NCBI GenBank assembly: GCA_011375245.1
Contig: DRMA01000053.1
Span: 1-9,988 of the forward strand
Source: Thiothrix sp.
GTDB lineage: Bacteria; Pseudomonadota; Gammaproteobacteria; Thiotrichales; Thiotrichaceae
Reading direction: 5' to 3'
Length of the DNA: 9,988 nt
In this document: positions 6,872 to 9,988 of the stretch, piece by piece
How the letters are laid out: each line of letters starts with the position of its first letter
Position numbering within the stretch: the first letter of the stretch is position 1
Translations under genes and position numbers: made by a program
Notes under the pieces: model-generated
Told to the model about the DNA's origin: nothing
Databases searched by the model: none
The model's input: the letters and a program-made list of their open reading frames with translations, nothing else

Positions 6872-7717
6872 TTATTGTTGCCTAGCAACTGCTTTTGCGA
6901 CTAAATCAACAAAGTCAGCTTCTGTTTTTATTTGATAAAGCTCTGTAGTTGAAACGGTATAGCCATACTGCTTTGCAATTGCATCATAACGTGGTAAGCG
7001 TGCCTTAAATAAATACGGAAAGACCCAGCGAACAAACGCATCAGGATCAAGCATCGACACATAATCAATATTTTGTTCCGTCATATAAATTTCAAGGTAT
7101 TGATCAAGAAAGGCTTCTTGATAATACAAGGGCTTGGGGTCTGATTTTGCCCGTTCAATCAATGCCTTTTCATTTTCTTCAGTAGCTTTGATATACAAAA
7201 TAAGCGTATGTTCACTAAGGGTTTGTATCACTTCAGGGGAATTAAGCTCTGATACACTACCACCCGCATCATTAATAAAGTTATTAAAGCCATAAATCTC
7301 ATGCGCCTTGCGAATAAACTCAGGTACATCCTGCATCGCTGCAATTTCCGCGTTAAGGTGTAAATTCTGACGACGTTTAAACTCTTGTAACGATAAGCCG
7401 CCCTGCTCTGGATTGCCTAACTTACCCAAAAAACTAGAAATAGGCTTTAAATGGTCAACGGTTATATTGTTTTGAATATAAATCGAATCAGAGCGCAATA
7501 AGTCGCGAATAAAAGGCACTTGCATGGCTTGCTGTTTAATATTATCCAAGATGGGTTCGTTTAAATAACGTGTACCAATACGGTAATCCCCTGAATAATG
7601 AAACCAATCACTACTGCGTAAAATATTCGACAGAAAGGTCTTACCCACCCCCGACATGCCTAATAAGGTAATGGATTTATGTTCCCAGTGAGTAAATTCG
7701 TCTACAGATAATTTCAT
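6872..7717 (-). CDS. P-loop NTPase of unknown function, upstream of metA
   Basis: A 281-residue soluble protein with a Walker A motif GMSGVGKT at residues 20-27 (K26, T27) after a short strand (KSITLLG). A possible Walker B is at FNNFINDAGGS (144-154, D150), although Walker B usually needs more hydrophobics before the acidic residue. SGDYRIGTRYLNEP (42-55) just after the first helix could be a substrate-binding segment like that of nucleoside or shikimate-type kinases. The C-terminal half is mainly helical. No transmembrane, helicase, AAA+ arginine-finger or ABC signature is visible. The next Met (21) lies inside the P-loop, so the ATG at 7717 must be the start although its ribosome site is poor. 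Same strand as metA with a 61-bp gap, suggesting co-transcription, but no metabolic link can be inferred from sequence. Confidence 0.75.
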   Translation of the reverse strand: MKLSVDEFTHWEHKSITLLGMSGVGKTFLSNILRSSDWFHYSGDYRIGTRYLNEPILDNIKQQAMQVPFIRDLLRSDSIYIQNNITVDHLKPISSFLGKLGNPEQGGLSLQEFKRRQNLHLNAEIAAMQDVPEFIRKAHEIYGFNNFINDAGGSVSELNSPEVIQTLSEHTLILYIKATEENEKALIERAKSDPKPLYYQEAFLDQYLEIYMTEQNIDYVSMLDPDAFVRWVFPYLFKARLPRYDAIAKQYGYTVSTTELYQIKTEADFVDLVAKAVARQQ

Positions 7718-7800
7718 GATTCAGGCTTCGTACAGTGGTAATAAAAAAGCACTGAGTATACTCTATAGCCACTATATATTAATGTTTATACGAAAAATTA
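7718..7800. promoter_or_regulatory. Divergent promoter region, NTPase-metA / lipid kinase
   Basis: 83 bp between divergent start codons. For the plus strand, TATATT (7775-7780) is a fair -10, with only a 3-of-6 match (CTGAGT, 7752-7757) 17 nt upstream. For the minus strand, TATACT within the palindrome GAGTATACTC is a possible -10 without a good -35. CTATAGCCACTATA (7763-7776) lies centrally and recurs in similar form after the kinase gene. Confidence 0.35.
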
Positions 7801-8154
7801 ATGAAAAATCAACCCTTCACGCAAAAACTGGCAAATGCAATTGCTGGCATTCGATTTACCTTCACTACAGAACGTAATTTCCGTACTCATACTCTGCTTG
7901 GCACACTGCTGATTATCGTCATGCTGATTGTGCAACCCACGCTTATCTGGTGGGCATTAATGCTGTTATGTATAGGATTAGTCTTAGCCGCTGAGCTCGC
8001 TAATACAGCCATTGAAACCTTAGCAGATCATTTACATCCTGACTTGCATCCCGCCATTGGCAACGTAAAAGATATTATGGCGGGGATGGTGTTAGTGATG
8101 AGTATTGCAGCAGCACTGGTTGGCTTATTAGCCGTTATTGATCGTTTAACATGA
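7801..8154 (+). CDS. dgkA: DgkA/UdpK-family lipid kinase
   Basis: Small integral-membrane kinase of the prokaryotic diacylglycerol kinase family (117 residues, E. coli DgkA 122), phosphorylating a membrane lipid alcohol with ATP. Three membrane segments lie at about 31-45, 48-66 and 93-113, preceded by an amphipathic N-terminal helix. The catalytic block is AELANTAIETLAD (64-76), with E65, N68 and E72, and K90-D91 follows in VKDIMAG. ERNFRTH (24-30) and the HP before the KD pair resemble the undecaprenol kinase (UdpK) branch more than E. coli DgkA (which has RD and GSEYHE), so the substrate may be undecaprenol rather than diacylglycerol. The ribosome site before the ATG is not evident. An upstream in-frame stop (7780-7782) rules out a longer form. 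Confidence 0.88.
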   Translation: MKNQPFTQKLANAIAGIRFTFTTERNFRTHTLLGTLLIIVMLIVQPTLIWWALMLLCIGLVLAAELANTAIETLADHLHPDLHPAIGNVKDIMAGMVLVMSIAAALVGLLAVIDRLT

Positions 8155-8156
8155 TA

Positions 8157-8175
8157 ATCTATAGTTACTATAGAT
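8157..8175. terminator. Hairpin just after the lipid kinase gene
   Basis: ATCTATAG (8157-8164) and CTATAGAT (8168-8175) form a perfect 8-bp, AT-rich stem with loop TTA, starting 3 nt past the stop codon. No T-run follows, so it is a weak candidate terminator or 3'-end stabiliser. Its core CTATAGTTACTATA resembles the motif at 7763-7776 before the gene. Confidence 0.35.
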
Positions 8176-8231
8176 AACTTAGGCACATGTGACCCTATTA
8201 ACTTATATATGACCTGTAACTCTGACGTTGC

Positions 8232-8341
8232 CACGACGCTCTTAGCTGCTCCCCCCTAAAGGAGCGGGCTTGAGTCGTGAGATTCGATTGACTATGTTGT
8301 TTCAGTCATAGCATCATCGGATGCCTCCCTAGTTTGATGCT
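8232..8341 (+). ncRNA. Structured element A, IS200/IS605 right-end-like
   Basis: A multi-stem region. CACGAC (8232-8237) pairs with GTCGTG (8274-8279), enclosing GCTCC (8248-8252) with GGAGC (8261-8265). CTATG (8292-8296) can pair with CATAG (8307-8311). AGCATCA (8310-8316) pairs with TGATGCT (8335-8341), with GCATC/GATGC (8311-8315/8320-8324) as a competing inner hairpin. The CCCCTAAAGG core hairpin followed by GGGCTT resembles, from memory, right ends of IS200/IS605 elements, where the tnpB guide-RNA scaffold lies. No tnpB is present, and transcription is not shown. Alternatives are a dead relic, a leader of rimO, or a miniature element. Confidence 0.35.
8246..8271 (+). repeat. CCCCTAAAGG hairpin module, copy 1
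   Basis: 26 nt matching 9852-9878 at 22 of 27 aligned columns (four mismatches, one single-base gap), same orientation. The core is CCCCTAAAGG (8253-8262). TCGATTGA (8284-8291) and AGCATCAT (8310-8317) follow, as they do after copy 2. A local stem forms from GCTCC and GGAGC. Confidence 0.6.
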
Positions 8342-8468
8342 CTGCTTTTTAGTATTAAAAGACCTCAAAATGAAAATTTGAACCCCTTATAGGTAAAAAG
8401 CAAGGTGCTATATTCCACTGACAGCATCAGGTACTATACGGCACAAATCACTTTGCAGATGGATAAAC

Positions 8469-9791
8469 ATGAGTACAACACAATCAAACCGCATTGGCTT
8501 TGTCAGCCTTGGATGCCCAAAAGCCCTCGTTGATTCAGAACGTATTTTGACCCAACTGCGTTCCGAAGGTTACGATCTTGTTAATGACTATCAAAGTGCC
8601 GATATGGTGGTGATTAATACCTGTGGTTTTATTGATAGTGCGGTACAAGAATCGCTAGACACCATTGGTGAAGCCTTACATGAAAACGGTAAGGTGATTG
8701 TCACAGGATGTTTAGGTGCTGATTCTGAAAAAGTGTTACAAGCCTATCCCGAAGTACTCGCGGTTTCAGGGCCACATGCCTATGAAGACGTGATGCAAGC
8801 GGTTCATAATCACCTGCCTGCACCGCATGATCCTTTTACTAGTCTTGTTCCCCCGCAAGGGATCAAATTAACCCCACGGCATTATGCTTATTTAAAAATA
8901 TCAGAGGGATGTAATCATAGTTGCTCCTTTTGTATTATTCCTTCAATGCGTGGCAAGCTAGACAGCTACCCCATTGGGGATGTGTTACAAGATGCAGAAA
9001 ACTTAGTTAAGGCGGGTGTTAAAGAACTCCTCGTCGTCTCGCAAGATACCAGTGCTTATGGACTTGATAGCAAATACTTGACGGGATTTTGGAACGGTAA
9101 ACCGATTAAAACCCACATCCAACAACTTGCTGAAGCCTTAGGTGAATTAGGTATCTGGGTACGTTTGCATTATGTTTATCCTTACCCGCATGTTGATAAG
9201 TTAATTCCTTTAATGGCAGAAGGGAAAATATTGCCTTATCTCGATATTCCATTTCAACATGCCAGTCCGCGTATCTTAAAAAACATGCGTCGCCCCGCTC
9301 ATGCAGAAAAAGTCTTACAACGTATTCATCAATGGCGTGAAATATGCCCTGATATTGCTATTCGTAGTACCTTTATTGCGGGGTTTCCTGGGGAGACGGA
9401 AGAAGACTTTTCCATGTTGCTTGATTTTCTAGAAGAAGCGCAACTTGATCGAGTAGGATGTTTTACCTATTCAGATGTTGCAGGAGCAAGTGCTAATGAT
9501 TTGCCAAATCCCATTGAAGAAGCAATCAAAGAAGAACGTTTAGAACGCTTTATGGATCTTCAAGCCAAGATTAGTACGCAAAAACTAGCAGCAAAAGTAG
9601 GGCAACGAATGGTAGTATTGACAGATGAGGTTGAAGGAGAACATACGCTTGCACGTAGTTATGCGGATGCCCCTGAGATTGATGGCTTTGTTTATATTAA
9701 TGATGTTACCTTTGAACCAGGACAATTTGTTGAAGTGGATATTGTTCGTAGTAGTGAGCATGATTTATGGGGAATATTAGCAAACACTTAA
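8469..9791 (+). CDS. rimO: RimO, ribosomal protein S12 methylthiotransferase
   Basis: Cytoplasmic radical-SAM enzyme that adds a methylthio group to the conserved aspartate (D89 in E. coli) of ribosomal protein S12. At 440 residues it is full length (E. coli 441). The N-terminal UPF0004 domain has the three cluster cysteines C16 (SLGCPKALVDSE), C52 (NTCGFI) and C81 (VTGCLG). The radical-SAM core starts at about 135 with CNHSCSFC (C148, C152, C155) for the second [4Fe-4S] cluster. IAGFPGETEEDF at 303-314 is the usual SAM-domain motif, and a C-terminal TRAM domain (about 373-438) should bind S12. SLGCPKALVDSE and the domain pattern favour RimO over its tRNA-modifying relative MiaB. An ATGGA site lies 5 nt before the ATG. 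It stands alone between two structured spacers. Confidence 0.96.
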   Translation: MSTTQSNRIGFVSLGCPKALVDSERILTQLRSEGYDLVNDYQSADMVVINTCGFIDSAVQESLDTIGEALHENGKVIVTGCLGADSEKVLQAYPEVLAVSGPHAYEDVMQAVHNHLPAPHDPFTSLVPPQGIKLTPRHYAYLKISEGCNHSCSFCIIPSMRGKLDSYPIGDVLQDAENLVKAGVKELLVVSQDTSAYGLDSKYLTGFWNGKPIKTHIQQLAEALGELGIWVRLHYVYPYPHVDKLIPLMAEGKILPYLDIPFQHASPRILKNMRRPAHAEKVLQRIHQWREICPDIAIRSTFIAGFPGETEEDFSMLLDFLEEAQLDRVGCFTYSDVAGASANDLPNPIEEAIKEERLERFMDLQAKISTQKLAAKVGQRMVVLTDEVEGEHTLARSYADAPEIDGFVYINDVTFEPGQFVEVDIVRSSEHDLWGILANT

Positions 9792-9988
9792 GTTCATGAA
9801 GAGTTCTAAAAAATGACGGCATTAATCGCAACAAACACCGTAATTAGTGAACTACTCGCCCCTAAAGGCGGCGAGCTTCCAAAAGATAAATCGCTAAGTG
9901 CTTTCTATCGATTGAGAATTGAGAGCATCATTGATCGTTGCACCTGTATGAGCATGTCTTACATAATCTCCGCATCCTGAAGACGCTA
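9792..9988. other. Spacer after rimO, to the window edge
   Basis: No convincing gene. It carries copy 2 of the CCCCTAAAGG module. A 55-codon ORF runs from ATG 9813 to TGA 9980 with a modest purine site (GAAGAG, 9798-9803), but it is composed of the module itself and has no recognisable domain. Its translation through the module reads LLAPKGGEL, and copy 1 in the matching frame reads LLPPKGAGL. A decayed coding end therefore cannot be excluded. Confidence 0.4.
9852..9878 (+). repeat. CCCCTAAAGG hairpin module, copy 2
   Basis: Matches 8246-8271. CTCGCC (9855-9860) pairs with GGCGAG (9870-9875), with CC/GG extending the stem around a TAAA loop and one bulged C. The stem is kept although its bases differ from copy 1. 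TCGATTGA (9908-9915) and AGCATCAT (9924-9931) follow in the same order, at different spacing. The long outer stem of copy 1 is not reproduced. Confidence 0.6.

Larger units (their letters stand above)
8155..8468. other. 314-bp gene-free spacer before rimO
   Basis: No protein-coding gene is supported here. It contains the post-kinase hairpin, a structured region (8232-8361) with the CCCCTAAAGG module, and about 100 bp leading to rimO with no clear promoter. TACTAT (8432-8437) could be a -10 but lacks a proper -35. Its GC-rich block (8228-8280) stands out against the AT-rich surroundings. Confidence 0.55.

Noticed and set aside
8028..8234. 68-residue minus-strand ORF over the kinase 3' end
   Set aside because: It is the complement of the conserved kinase coding region, with no recognisable features of its own.
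8155..8468. Remnant of a tnpB coding region upstream of element A
   Set aside because: No frame gives TnpB-like zinc-ribbon or catalytic motifs, and a stop codon (8243-8245) directly precedes the module in the frame shared with copy 2.
9813..9980. 55-codon ORF after rimO as a real gene
   Set aside because: It has no domain, a mediocre ribosome site, and coincides with the repeat module, so I kept it only as a remark.
1..9988. CRISPR array, tRNA or rRNA
   Set aside because: No regularly spaced repeats and no cloverleaf or rRNA-like stretch were seen on reading either strand.

Overview
The window is AT-rich DNA that looks like a gammaproteobacterial chromosome. The evidence is a PqiABC envelope lipid-transport operon with PqiA split into two genes, a MetA-type homoserine acyltransferase, RimO, and a small DgkA/UdpK-type kinase. 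A sulfur-oxidising Thiotrichales-like host would fit the protein flavour and AT richness, but that is an impression and not a demonstrated assignment.

Layout. Positions 1-1286 (+) hold the 3' part of a DDE transposase gene whose reading frame is still open at the left edge, so the IS element starts outside the window. After a 191-bp gap with a small hairpin, 5179-1478 (-) is a tightly packed four-gene operon: pqiA N-half, pqiA C-half, pqiB (MCE protein), pqiC (lipoprotein). Its genes overlap by 4 and 8 nt and then have a 9-nt gap. Together they should make an inner-membrane to outer-membrane lipid conduit. A 227-bp AT-rich divergent promoter region with tandem TGATAAT half-sites separates the operon from a small membrane-anchored Cys4 protein (5407-5679, +). 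That gene converges on metA across a perfect 12-bp hairpin.

From 7717 to 5731 (-) an uncharacterised P-loop NTPase is followed by metA, probably as one transcription unit. Divergent from it is a DgkA/UdpK-family lipid kinase (7801-8154, +). Then comes a 314-bp gene-free stretch with strong secondary structure, rimO (8469-9791, +), and a final 197 bp without a convincing gene.

The most unusual signal is in the spacers either side of rimO. A 26-27-nt hairpin module with a CCCCTAAAGG core occurs at 8246-8271 and again, in the same orientation, at 9852-9878 (22 of 27 aligned columns identical). In both copies it is followed in the same order by TCGATTGA and AGCATCAT. This resembles the structured right end / guide-RNA scaffold region of IS200/IS605 (tnpB) elements, but no tnpA or tnpB is visible here. 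It may be a relic, a transposase-less derivative, or an undescribed structured RNA family. The rest of the window is ordinary housekeeping and envelope biology.
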